From Ignelater luminosus (taxonomy: Eukaryota > Arthropoda > Insecta > Coleoptera > Elateridae): a DNA stretch of 64,000 nucleotides. The translations under genes and the position numbers were made by a program. The notes under the pieces were generated by a model. The model was not told the origin of the DNA, ran no database searches, and saw nothing but the letters and a program-made list of their open reading frames with translations. The DNA lies in contig VTPC01004631.1 of the NCBI GenBank assembly GCA_011009095.1, positions 60,874-124,873 of the forward strand. Direction: 5' to 3'. Positions 41,101 through 50,245 of this stretch are shown here, one piece after another (within the stretch, counting starts at the first letter, position 1; every line of letters begins with the position of its first letter).

Positions 41101-41984
41101 GGTCCTTCACAATATTTTCCAAGTGAAATAAATTAAATTGCAAAACTTCTAAATTTACAAATTTTAACCTTGAACAATTTTTCTTGTTTCTGGTATATGA
41201 AACAATATGAAAACCACTAAACCAAAGATGCCGTTAAAAAAACTATTACCGGGCCTCAATGATAAACAAGTGGTTTAAAAAATGTTGAGTTTAGTACAAA
41301 TATGCTAGAGAAAAAAAATAAAATTTAATTTTAAACAAAATATAAACAAAGTAACAAGAAATAAAGATTAAATTCGTAAGCTAAACCATGAGAAATTCAA
41401 AAGAAAACTTTGTCATGTGGGATTTGTAATTTGTCAAGTTAAACCACCAGTAATTGGCGTGTTGCTTTTATGTAGCAAGCCATGAAATTCAGTATTTTTC
41501 TTTTGTATTGTTATTGGTTACGATAGCTAATTATTGTTTTTCGAAACCAGCTATTCTCAGAAAAGAACTATAATGCTGCTACTACGATACAAATAAATAG
41601 CTTAACAGCTTAAAATAATAGCAGTGAAATTTAATTAATTTTACAAATGGAAGGGACTAGATTGACTTTTATTCTTTTTTCTTGAAAAATTGTCTTTGCT
41701 CTATTTAATTATGGAGTTATAACAGCAAGGAAAACTCGGGGTACAAAAATTAATTTAACTTGTTTAACTTGGTTGTAAAATTATTTCTCTAATATGCTTA
41801 ATTTTGCCGAATAGTGAGAGAAAAGTTATTTCTAAAAAGCTAATTCAACAGTCAGTCGTTCACCTGAACTATTTCCAACTTAAAATAACAAGTGGTTTTA
41901 GAAAAAGTCTCAAAAGATAAAATAAAACTTACCGTACAAATACCTGACGACGAAATTCACTCTGTTATCCCAGCTGTAAGCCAT
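13974..41984 (-). CDS. Sarcoplasmic calcium-binding protein (whole gene, 4 coding exons)
   Basis: Joining exons 41984-41933, 24985-24819, 19047-18814 and 14114-13974 gives 594 nt, a 197-residue protein starting MAYSWDNRVNFVVRYLY. This is the insect SCP family, soluble EF-hand calcium buffers of muscle and neurons. EF-hand loops: 18-29 (DVDSNGYLDERD, Asp at position 12), 70-81 (DFNKDGKITVEE) and 114-125 (DLNDDGIIAAEE). A fourth site around 150-162 lacks calcium ligands. The C-terminal part keeps the family signature GGLTLSRYQELYAQF and AVYLFGPL. Length matches the family (about 180-200). All introns start GT and end AG, with phases 1, 0 and 0. The introns are large and filled with transposons. 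In Drosophila the family is Scp1/Scp2; I cannot assign the paralogue. Confidence 0.95.
15619..15793. repeat. Two ~53-bp direct repeats
   Basis: The phrase 'ggccatcttgaccatgttc', with flanking T-rich start and 'tcaaaaaac' end, occurs at about 15619-15671 and again, diverged, at 15740-15793. The period is about 122 bp. Inside SCP intron 3; family unknown. Confidence 0.65.
16400..17230. other. GC-richer block of unknown origin
   Basis: This block is visibly less AT-rich than its surroundings and contains a 109-codon frame on the minus strand (16895-17224) and short plus frames (16547-16747, 16802-17020). None resembles a family I know. The composition shift suggests an old coding transposable element or an inserted foreign piece, now decayed. 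Confidence 0.35.
17434..17476. repeat. Perfect 13-bp hairpin
   Basis: TACATTTCAGAAG and its exact complement are separated by 17 bases. Could be the tip of a MITE or chance; no function inferred. Confidence 0.6.
18814..19047 (-). CDS. SCP exon 3
   Basis: The acceptor CCTGTTACAG precedes GATGGAAAAATTACAG; the donor is AGT|GTAAGT. The 78 codons encode the second half of EF-hand 2 (DGKITVEEF), the linker QAVQQCCLGRRYEDFPQAMK and EF-hand 3 (DLNDDGIIAAEEY). The exon border falls inside the EF-2 loop between Lys73 and Asp74. Confidence 0.96.
19708..21025. mobile_element. 1.3-kb foldback element with ~305-bp arms
   Basis: The left arm (19708 to ~20010, starting AAATAAAAGAAAG) is repeated in inverted orientation at about 20721-21025 with scattered mismatches. 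Both arms contain 'gtttttacacgttttt'-type and 'accatatagtaccaaaaatc'-type phrases. The spacer holds a further diverged copy of part of the arm (near 20050-20140: 'aactatccattttacgc' and 'tatattttatgtat'). No open frame is present. It lies in SCP intron 2. Confidence 0.8.
21960..23690 (+). pseudogene. I-clade-like LINE remnant (RT and RNase H)
   Basis: Read across many stops and frameshifts, the region keeps the order of a non-LTR retrotransposon pol. RT finger/palm phrases come first (INTSFVAIITACKEH near 22065; IRSMLKGRIIHSTLSGVTYN near 22145), then the catalytic Asp pair as VDDMTIIKQGKF near 22270. The thumb follows (ISSVLTYAASS near 22600), then an RNase H segment (VTSKFVMESLRALCIFGG ... 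LIWVSGHSVHKGNEESD, 23105-23230). RT plus RNase H with 'VWVPGHSG.GNE' is typical of I-clade elements. It is dead, lying in SCP intron 2 on the strand opposite to the gene. Confidence 0.75.
24819..24985 (-). CDS. SCP exon 2
   Basis: The acceptor is TATTTTCAG and the donor AATAAG|GTAAAT. The first two bases complete Asp18, whose G lies at the end of exon 1. The 55 full codons contain EF-hand 1 (VDSNGYLDERDF), the helix IIEGKGEFSFSRLHEYQHIM and the start of EF-hand 2 (ADFNK). Confidence 0.96.
27936..27990 (+). repeat. Dispersed repeat fragment, copy 2
   Basis: Shares 'aaactttccttctcg', 'aaaaagatacac' and 'ttgttgcataaataac' with 9794-9870. Here it is preceded by 'cgcactcgccttcggctcg', and a stretch of repeated 'gtgaaaaa' phrases lies at 27640-27860. 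Confidence 0.6.
28879..29305 (+). pseudogene. Tc1-like transposase, C-terminal fragment
   Basis: The frame opens MVWDAICFGRRSPVVFVPGT and contains QQNNAHPHTA, where active Tc1-like enzymes have QQDNARPHTA, so the second catalytic Asp is now Asn. It continues LPWPARSPDLSPIEHLWGMM, the classic Tc1 DD34E third motif with its Glu. After 29199 the frame carries on through three stops (LRHQLKVI, NEIP, ENINQLIEMV). The N-terminal DNA-binding half and first Asp are missing. The fragment lies in SCP intron 1 and is inactive. A possible right terminal repeat ends near 29460 (AAACTGAGTG). Confidence 0.85.
30329..30742. repeat. Pair of ~75-bp direct repeats, 342 bp apart
   Basis: 'aaaaaaagacaaaaattaat', then TTGTCTCCCCAACAAAG and GCATTGACTATCATAC, occurs at 30329-30400 and 30671-30742 with few mismatches. 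The second copy forms the inner arm and loop of the palindrome listed next. Confidence 0.85.
30581..30856. repeat. Nearly perfect palindrome, 110-bp arms, 55-base loop
   Basis: Bases 30581-30690 (including 'aggaaaactttacacctttt' and 'tatagtggggtttattggta') are repeated as reverse complement at 30746-30856 with only a few mismatches. The tightness of the match implies recent origin. No terminal target duplication is evident. Confidence 0.85.
32493..32652. mobile_element. G-rich inverted-repeat element
   Basis: Imperfect ends 'gggcgtccgctc' (left) and the complement of 'gagcaaacgccc' (right) enclose about 160 bp with two G-runs (near 32518-32528 and 32605-32616). The G-runs make it stand out from the AT-rich surroundings. 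Family not recognised. Confidence 0.4.
32763..33439. mobile_element. TA-flanked MITE with ~240-bp arms, starting CAGTGTTCGG
   Basis: The termini CAGTGTTCGGAAAAAGTTCC and, as complement, CAGTGTCCGGAAAAAGTTTC are flanked by TA at 32761-32762 and 33440-33441. The arms stay complementary for roughly 240 bases, including 'taaatttacttttgttcgaa' (left) against 'ttcgaacaaaagtaaattta' (right). The 677-bp element has no coding capacity and sits in SCP intron 1. Confidence 0.85.
34730..35230 (-). pseudogene. R4/Dong-like LINE reverse transcriptase remnant
   Basis: On the minus strand the frame at 35230-35012 reads ATIGQARAKSKNL-like sequence followed by TVAWVYCHKAFDSSSYLV, a recognisable RT motif A (family form VAWIDYxKAFDSVPHSWL, with the catalytic Asp changed to Tyr). 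About 100-150 bases further on, in a broken frame, comes MDKLKLYANSPK, the counterpart of MDDLKLYAN, followed by traces of the 'GMEFGxDKC' region. This order is typical of R4/Dong-group non-LTR elements. Short, dead and in SCP intron 1. Confidence 0.55.
41933..41984 (-). CDS. SCP exon 1 (start codon)
   Basis: The ATG at 41984-41982, in the context GAAGCCATGG, starts MAYSWDNRVNFVVRYLY and leaves a single G before GTAAGT; that G completes Asp18 in exon 2. The N-terminal MAYSWDNRV segment matches insect SCPs and fixes the start. Confidence 0.95.
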
Positions 41985-42155
41985 GGCTTCAACAATAGTT
42001 TTAATTTAGTTCTAACTCTTTTCAATTAACACACACTATTCTCTTTTAGATTCAGTAAGAAAGTAAAGTAAAAAATAAACCAATTTTCGTTGCAATGATC
42101 CGGCTTCTATGTTTAGAAAAGTCGTTGGCGTCGGCGTCACTTACGCGACGGTCGA

Positions 42156-42162
42156 CTATATA
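42156..42162 (-). promoter_or_regulatory. Putative TATA box of the SCP gene
   Basis: TATATAG on the minus strand about 172 bases upstream of the SCP ATG, followed about 20-40 bases later by a CG-rich segment (42120-42150) unlike the surrounding AT-rich DNA. This would put transcription start near 42130 and give a 5' UTR of about 145 bases if unspliced. Inferred from position only. Confidence 0.5.
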
Positions 42163-42861
42163 CATGCCCTCTATCGGATGAAACTAGATTTAGCATCATT
42201 AAAGATGTGAAAAGAAACATGATGTCTTTACATGAAATTTAATGAAGTTTAAAAATACAAAACGTGGCGTTTATTTTTCGAAAACACGTGATCAATAACT
42301 AAAACGAGAATTTTTCTAGATAAAATTATTAACCTTGCATGGAAGTTCGAAGTATTTAGGCCCTACATAGTTAAAATTTTTGCGATCAAAGGAAAAGTGA
42401 TCAAATCCAACACGATTTTTCTGGCTGAAGCAAAGACATACAAATGGGGCAACCTGCCATAGGCCAAGCGCTGCGCCGTGACAAGAAAGACAACTGACAT
42501 TAAACGTATCAAGCACGAGGGCTCTTAAGAAATTTTGCCATAGGCGCCGAATACCCTAACATCAATTCTGTTTCCGCCTTCGCCTTTGATCTTTGTATCA
42601 CCGATCACTCTACTTCTCTTTGTTCCTCAATTCTCTTCAACAGTTCTAATTTTTTGATTACAGTATTATTATACATACAAGGTGTTCCGTGATATACATT
42701 CAATATTTCATCAACCTATAGTTTGGATCATTACAAGTCGAATACAAACACTGTTGGCTATTCTCAATATTGAAGGAGTTATAGGCATTTTTGAGTTGTA
42801 AACTGAAAAGTACAAAAAACTCCATTTTACTTATCAAAGTTTTTAATTACCCTAACCCATT

Positions 42862-43041
42862 ATAATAATAATAATATCCCCGCTTGGGCACAGTAAGGGC
42901 CATGGGCCATCGTTCCCTCTCCCGGATAAAGGGAGGGGCTACAGGCCAAAAAAATCGTCTAGACCTTAGTGCTATGAATCGAAAAGTTTGAGCAAGGACA
43001 CTATTTCTGGAGTGTCCCTCGCCATTTTCTAAATCATCCAA
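42862..43041 (-). mobile_element. 3'-terminal fragment of a non-LTR retrotransposon
   Basis: On the minus strand the sequence reads as coding (DDLENGEGHSRNSVLAQTF ... RERERWPMALTVPKRG), then runs into a (TAT)n-type tail and TAATGGG. A coding end followed by a simple TAA/TTA repeat is how several insect LINEs finish. It sits between the left terminal repeat and the gene of the mariner, so it looks like a nested, 5'-truncated insertion. Exact ends and target duplication are unclear. Confidence 0.45.
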
Positions 43042-43156
43042 AGCGATGCGATCGCAGTTCCGCGCATGCGCGGCAATGACCTTGTATCGTTACCAAGCGA
43101 TTGACGCCATTTTGAGTTAGTTATCTGCTATTATCGTGTCACAGTGCTTGTTTATA

Positions 43157-44226
43157 ATGGCGAAGATAATTGAAAATTCCGCCGATTGCGAGATTAGATT
43201 AGTGATTCGGTTTCTCAATGCGAAAAATTTGAAACCAGTGGACATTCATCAACAGCTCTCTAGGGTGTATGGGCAGAATGTAATGAGTTATTCTATGGTT
43301 GTGAGATGGGTAAAAAAATTCAACAATAGCCGTGTAAACGTGCACGATGAAGGAAGAAGTGGACGTCCATCATTGGTTAATGATGAACTTGTTCATGCAG
43401 TGAATGAAAAAAATTAGAGGAAACCGTAAGTTTACGATTTCTCTTCTTTCTATGGAATTTCCCCTAATTTCACGATCCCTTCTTTATGAAATTGTTCATG
43501 ACAAACTGGGATATCGAAAACTTTGTGCACGCTTGGTACCGAAAACTCTTACGGAGGATCACAAGAAAAAAACGCCTAGGTGCTGCTCTTGAATTTTTGA
43601 CTCGTTATCACAATGACGGGGACCATTTCCTTAACAGTATAGTGACTGGGGACGAGACTTGGGTAGCCTATGAGACACATGAGACAAAACGGCAATCGAT
43701 GGAATGGAGGCACACATCGTCACCAGCAAAAACAACATCGAAGCCGAATTTGACAACCCGGAAAATCATGTGCACAGTGTTTTGGGACAGATATGGTGTT
43801 CTTTTAGTGGACTTTCTACCACGGGGCGAAACAATTACCGCTATTGCTTACTGTGATACGCTAAGGAAACTGCGTCGTGCAATTCAGAATAAGCGCCGTG
43901 GAAAGCTCACTAGCGGCATTTTGTTGATTCATGACAATGCTCGCCCCCACACTGCAAACCTTACACAGCAACTTTTGACTCAATTTGGATGGGAACAATT
44001 TGACCACCCACCGTATAGCCCGGACCTTGCTCCCAGTGACTTCTTCCTGTTTTTAAGCCTAAAATCAAACCTCGCTGGCAAGAAATTCAATGACGACGAT
44101 GAGATTAAAGAACATGTTGCAACTTGGTTACAGTCACAGGCGTCAACGTTTTATGACGAAGGAATACAAAAATTAGTGCCACGCTACGATAAATGCTTAC
44201 AAAATGGTGGTAGCTATGTTGACTAA
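43157..44226 (+). pseudogene. Mariner transposase (DD34D) with two single-base frameshifts
   Basis: From ATG 43157 the N-terminal helix-turn-helix region reads ADCEIRLVIRFLNAKNLKPV and DEGRSGRPS. The frame breaks at an A7 run (43407-43413) and again at a second A7 run (43566-43572); dropping one A from each would give one 355-codon frame. The catalytic acids are Asp at 43651 (VTGDETWV), 43933 (IHDNARPHTA) and 44038 (YSPDLAPSDFF). The last two are separated by 34 residues, the mariner hallmark. Length matches mariner transposases (about 345-355). As written it makes no full protein. Since both lesions are A-run length changes, sequencing error or a very young copy are both possible. Confidence 0.9.
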
Positions 44227-44469
44227 TAGTTTTAAGTCTACAAATTCTTTTGCAATAAATTATTTTTCTAATATACATTTGTTTTATTTTACCAGTAAAA
44301 ATGAACTTACTTTCTGGACATAGTGATATTTTTCGGTCTACAACTAAAAATGTATGTAACTCTTTCAATATTGAGAACACCCAAAATGGCCACTCTTTAT
44401 TTTTGATTTGTAATGACCTAGACTATACATTGATGAAATATTGAATGTGTATCACGGAGTACTCTGTAT

Positions 44470-47400
44470 TTTCTAAGGTCAAAGATATCAGAGAATTGTC
44501 AAAAATGATGCTTGCGAAAAACTCGCCCTTTACATCTTTTCTTAGTTAAAAAAGTAAAATTTCCCTTGATTATTATTTTTGTTCCCAAATGAACACATTT
44601 CATTCATCTACTGATATTCTTTTTGTGTCCATCACTGGTAATCGGCCTAACGCAAAGCAGGCAGAGAATAATTATTAATCTGTACAATTCTTAAATCTCC
44701 AGAAATTCAAAGAAGCTTCATGAAGTCAAGGACGAATTCAAAAGTAGACTTTAGTTATTTTGAAGTGTCCAATTCGTGGTGGTTCAGTTTTTTATTTTAT
44801 TTTCTGAAGGGAAGTCTTTAATCACACTTAAAAATTTCTACATGCTTTTAAATCTTTTCAGTTTTGAGGAGGTGTAAAATTGTATGGGCTGAGTTAGGAT
44901 GTTAAAAATTAATAAATTTCTGTTAGATTTTGGATGTTTTAATGCAATTTTTAACGATTTCTCTGATATGCCCAATCTCTCCTGGTTCAGAAATGGAATG
45001 CCAATTTGAGATGTCGATTTTTTAGTTACCTTAAGCAAATATTGGGACATATTTGTTTATATATATTCCAATCTTAGAGAATGAAGAAGTCTTTGGGATA
45101 TTTAAAGAAATGATGAATATTAAAAGATTTTGAACATTTTTATGCGATTTCTGAAATTTTCAGGTCTTTTTACATCACTTTGATGTCAATTGAGGTTGTT
45201 CAGAAGTAATATTTTGATACCTACTGTCAAACTTTGAATCGATTGGGTTTTTTGTATCATGTTTCTCAGACGATTCCTCTTGTGAGGCAAGAAATGCAAG
45301 TTGCTCTGAAATTTTCGAAAAATCTCCATCTTAGAATGTCTATTACAGTGCTGGCCTGTTACCAAGATTTGCTAGTTTTAGATGTATAAAACTAGAGACA
45401 AATGTTGTTGCTGCGATTGAAAGATTTATTGGTTTTTAAAAATATAGGTTAAAACACTTAACAAAGAACAATAATATTGTCTGCTTTGTCGGATTAATTT
45501 GAGCAGAAGAATATACATAGCTTCAGTCACGACTTACCTAATTCACTGTTCTTACATGTTCCACTAGCTGTAGGGATTTTTAGCATTCCATCAATAACAT
45601 CTTGTATTGTTTAATTTAATGATTTATTATGCAAATTAATATATTTATATCCTCAACTTTAAATGTTCCAAATTATTTACTGAACTCAAAAATTGTTTTG
45701 CTTTAAAATTGTCAGAAATATTTTTGGTCATTGCTATAATAACACGTATTGAAGTTACTAATAATCAGCGATTCAATAGACAAAATTTTAAACAATGCAA
45801 GGATAAAGCATTTATAGTGAGTGCTAATAAATAAACATGATTTGTAATTTTCAAAAGTTTATAATTTTTATAAGATTAGTTATAATTGAAGAATTTTCTT
45901 GTTTATTATAATTAAAAACCTTTGAACGTGTTATTATCGAGCACGTTAAAGTGGCACATTTTTAGTTATTTGCTGTTAATTAAAAATTCTACAGAAGCTT
46001 GCGGTAATGTTAGAAACTGCCTAGAAGGCCAAAGACAACGCGATTTATATGGGAAACATGTATTATTTAGTGGGAAATAATCTTAAGATGTATTATAAAT
46101 TAAATGGTTAACATACCCTATATATATTTTTGTGTGTAGTTAAGTACTCTTTTGGGGCATTTTCTTCATTGCAATATTTCGAATATAGGTTCTAGAAATA
46201 TGTTTTTAGTTCAATAATCGTTATGCAAAACTGAGCATTTCTTTGTTTGGTTTTATAGTTATTACATATAATATACAGCTTTACATTTTTCAGTAATCTC
46301 GTGAATATTCTCATTTTATACGATTTCCAAATGCAATGGCTTTTAGAATTGCTAAAGTGGATATTCCTTTACTATGTTTATTTCACTTTCCGTTTTGCTC
46401 ATATTTCGTGTTTTGTTTGCTTGATCAAATTCAATAGTAAATTGTAACTTTTTGTATATCTTAAGGTTGGGATATTCCTATATAAAAACGCCATAAGGAA
46501 GTACCCCTACTTTATTCGAACATATCTCAAAAAATAATTCATCCCTGACTATCAAACATACCTTGAAATAAAGAAGAGACTTTGAGAATTATGCATAGGC
46601 CATTTTAAAATGTGAGAAGTCACAGATTTTTCGAAAAACCTAATTAAAAAATCAGTAGTTTGAATCAGTGATAAATTGACTGAAAATTAGTTAATTTAGA
46701 TCATATACGGGTTGTCATAGCAATATAAAGTATCTATGCATAAATTAAACACCACGCTTTACGAGTTCTGAAAATACCACGCCTAATAATAAGCTAATCT
46801 AGGTGTATTGTGCCAATAAAAAAATACGACAGAAATTAATAGATTTAGAAATGGCGGTGAAAAATACAGACAGGTAATTTGTTTTGGGGGTTGAAAGCAT
46901 GCTAACGGTAGACGATGTTGGTCTGGCTTTCACCTACAAGAGGTCGCTGTGGATTACCACCTTTTTTGTCATAAATTTTGTGGCAAATAAATTATACTTT
47001 GAAATAACTAAAATTTCGTACAAAGTGATTATATATGGGGTAAATCCACTGATTGCTTCCCGTAAAATCTGGTCATAGGTTCTTTTTGAACGGAAAAAAA
47101 GAAGTGTATATCTTTTGTTTAGAAAACAAGTTATTATAGTTTTCGTTCATAATAGCAAAGAGCAGACTAAAACTAACACAGATAGTGAAGCTAAGCATGC
47201 TAAATTTAACATAACGGTAGTAGTAGTGTGAAATAACTCAATAGATACAAATAACACAGTCCCATATACCTCATCTTCTTTGTCTGGCCGGTACCGACTA
47301 GGTATGCGATAGATAGGTTCTATTATACAATAATTTTAACTTTCTTCCAAAAAATCTTTTTGTAATTATAAATATAGTTTGTACACTGATAATTATATAT

Positions 47401-48225
47401 TTTTTAATATTATAAGGAAATAAAAAAAACACTAAACCCATATGCATATCTATGATTACGTATTTGTATTTCCATCTCTTTTTTCGTCCTCAAGTATGCT
47501 ACATCCAGAAGTTATACATAATCAAAGATGTGCAAATGGTTTGTGCTTTTTCACTTTCTTATGATATTTAAAACAGAGACAAAGGGACTAAGAGAGTACT
47601 GTACCCTTTTTTGTTATTCTCGCTTCTTTATATCACAACCTCCCTTTCCTACTCCCACAACTATATTTTAAAAATTCAGTACTTAGTAGTAGTATGAGTT
47701 AGATAAAAGCTTACATTTAATTTACATTAAACGCAACAAAATAAAAAAATTAAAAAGTTTATTCATACTTAGTTAAAATTTCCCTCTTCACTCTGTCATT
47801 TAATAAGTACCTATTTTTCTTTTCTAACCCGGGAAATTTAAATTTTAAATTGAAATACCACAATACTTAAGTCTTCACGCCTAATATCAAGCTAGTTGTC
47901 TATTATAAAAATCTAAAGCAGCTAAAAAATAACCAACTGCACAAAAGCACGTACTACCTTAATTTCTCACAACTGTGGCTCAATATGTAAAAAGTATTAT
48001 TCTGTCAAAATATTTAGAAATCGTTTGCGCTCAGAGTTTGAACAATAAACAGTTCAGACGCTGCATACCACAGATGTGGCGCAGGAGTCAGGGCTTAGGA
48101 CCAAAGTTTTGGAAAGTTAATTTTAATACCCCTATCCTTGAGTATTGGCATGACTACGAAACGCTGGATAATTGAATTATTCGTAACAACTTGTAAAAAG
48201 AAAACACTCACTAAATAGGAAAAAA
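44470..48225. other. AT-rich stretch, nothing recognised
   Basis: No family-like open frames. Short frames at 44838-45050, 46884-47078 and 47975-48175 show no domain. A 19-base phrase 'atcttaaggttgggatatt' at about 46462-46480 reappears inverted near 51095-51113, so both are probably bits of one dispersed repeat. Confidence 0.5.
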
Positions 48226-49745
48226 GAAAAAAGAAATTTGAAGCACGAGGCGCAAGCCAAGCGTGACAGTACACTTGTACTTATAGAAAAAGGCAACAAC
48301 CAAGTTAAAGAAAAAGCCTACCGACCATTATTCATGATAAATAAATTTAGAAAATTGCTAAAAAGACTAATAGCAGCCAGAGTAGAGGAAGAGATGAGAG
48401 ATAAAAAAGATCTCTCAGACAGACAGTTCAGATATAGAAGAGGGAAATCCACGGTCGATGCCCTAAAGACAGTACAAAGAATAGTCGAAGAAGCGAATGA
48501 CGGCGACTATAAATACAGAGATGCATGCGCCAAGGTAGCGCTAGATGTAAAAAATGCTTTTAACTCTGCATCACATGGAGGTATCGTAGAGGAATCAAGG
48601 CGTTAGAAAATAAGCCCTTATCTCATTAAAATAATATGTAGTTATTTCACCAATAGAAAACTGAACATCAGTGAGAAGCGGCAAAAAGATGTAACATGCG
48701 GAGTACCGCAGAGATCGGTGCTAGGCTCGCTACTCTGGAACGTATACTATGACGCGGTCTTAAAAATTAGAGTACAGTAAGGAGTGACCCTACTTGCCTT
48801 TGAGGACGACCTGGCAATCGTAGCAAGGGCAAGAACAAAAAAAGATTTGGAAACGAAAATTAGTCATACCAGTCTGCTTATTCGTGATTAGATAAAGACA
48901 AGAGAACTACGGCTCAAACCAAGGAAGACAGAAGCAGTTCTCTTGGATGGTAGAAGAAAGGTTACACTACTGAATGTAGAAAATAAACAACATACGCACA
49001 TTCAAACGAGTGAAACAATAAAATATCTTGGAATACAGTTCAGTAGGAAGATGACAATAACGAGCCACATAAAGAAAGCCACAGAAAAAGCTGCAAAAGC
49101 GGCAATAGCATTAGACAAAATAATGTCAAACAGAGGAGCTGCGCTGAGAAACAGAAAAGTACTAGCCTCGGTAGTACACTCCATATTACTACAAGGGGCG
49201 CCGCTATAGCAACGAACGTTGGAAAAAAAATACAGAGATGCTAAAGTAGAATACTATTAAAAATCTGTTCAGCGTATAGAACACAGGCACTACAAGTATA
49301 CGATACGAGAAGAGAGAAACCGATATCAATAGAACAATAAAAGAAAACAGTGCAAATGCGCGGCAGATTCGATGGACAAGTCAAACGTGAAAAACGGAGT
49401 GGACAAAAAAGCTAATACCAAACGTCAGGGAATGGGCAGAAAGAAAACATGGAGAGGTGGATTATTTCCTCACACAAATACTTTCGGGGAATGGATGCTT
49501 CGCGGCGTACTTAAAAAATACAAAAGAATGGAGCACGATACGTGCGGGTACTGCCCACAAGTAGATACGACAGAGCACACACTATTCCAATATGTAAGAT
49601 GGGATAACCAGAGAAGAATCATAGAACATATAGCCAAAGAACAAATAACAAATGGGACTACATAACAGCGCAATTACGAAACATAATTAAGACCAAGAAA
49701 GAAGAAAGGATGAGGCAAAACGCCACAACCTAATTAGATAAGAGC
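48226..49745 (+). pseudogene. R1-clade-like LINE remnant (RT to zinc knuckle)
   Basis: The truncated RT begins near IEKGNNQVKEKAYRP, the 'SSYRPICL' region. It then reads LSDRQFRYRRGKSTVDAL, LDVKNAFNSASH (motif A), CGVPQRSVLGSLLWN and LAFEDDLAIVARART (motif C, FADD changed to FEDD). KYLGIQFSRKMTITSHI and a C-terminal Cys-x2-Cys-x7-His region, CGYCPQVDTTEHTLF at about 49541-49585, follow. Stops at 48604, 48778 and about 48890, plus frameshifts, kill it. The element is 5'-truncated, as is usual for LINE insertions. R1-clade placement is from motif wording, not a tree. Confidence 0.8.
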
Positions 49746-49865
49746 AACATCAATAGAAGACACTAGAAATAACAATGGACGAGTGTTGCGAAGTAATGCG
49801 ACAGCGGTTCCGTACCGTATAACACCAAAAAATAATGTCTGGCAGTTAAGTAATTGACCATTAAA

Positions 49866-50245
49866 AACTTTTTAAAGTGCGGAGTAAGAAAGTGTCTGTG
49901 CAATAAGCTTTTGCTGATCTAAAGGTCTTCGGCATACTTTCAAGTTGTTCTAAGGCTTCGTTTATGCCCTTGGAAACTGTTAGAACACCATATGAATATA
50001 CCATAGCAAATGTAAGTCTTAATCATCCTAGGATTCTATCTATGGCCTTCTGGAATACGGCTGGCGCATTGGTTAACCCAAATGGAACTCTTTTATATTG
50101 GTAATGACCATGTGGAATTATAAACGCAGTGTATGAACGACTTTCCTTTTCTCTTCGCAACTGGAAATAACTAGATTTTATGTCTGACGTCGTAAAGCAT
50201 GTGTTACCTGCTAATCTTTCCAGTTTATGGCCTATGCGCTAGTGT
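49866..50245 (-). pseudogene. Ty3/gypsy reverse transcriptase fragment
   Basis: On the minus strand the sequence gives TSDIKSSYFQLRREKESRSY, AFIIPHGHYQYKRVPFGLTN and APAVFQKAIDRILG, the central gypsy RT motifs. Further on the YxDD box is lost: the region reads AMVYSYGVLTVSKGINEALE where a YMDDI-type motif would be. Only about 380 bases survive, so the element is dead. It lies tail to tail with the R1-like LINE. Confidence 0.75.

Larger units (their letters stand above)
24986..41932 (-). other. SCP intron 1
   Basis: A 16.9-kb phase-1 intron with donor GTAAGT at 41932 and acceptor TTCAG ending at 24986. Long first introns commonly hold enhancers; none is identifiable here. I see nothing specific in 25000-27930, 29440-30300, 30860-32490, 33445-34720 and 35260-41930 beyond AT-rich DNA and a short GC-richer patch near 26190-26250. 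Confidence 0.85.
42678..44466. mobile_element. Complete mariner transposon with long inverted repeats
   Basis: The element starts CAAGGTGTTCCGTGATA and ends in the complement of CAGAGTACTCCGTGATA, with TA on both sides (42676-42677 and 44467-44468). The inverted similarity continues for about 120 bases ('cattcaatatttcatcaa', 'ctcaatattgaa'). Inside is one transposase gene on the plus strand and, near the left end, an apparently inserted LINE tail (about 42862-43041). Length 1789 bp, or about 1.6 kb without that insert. Confidence 0.9.
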
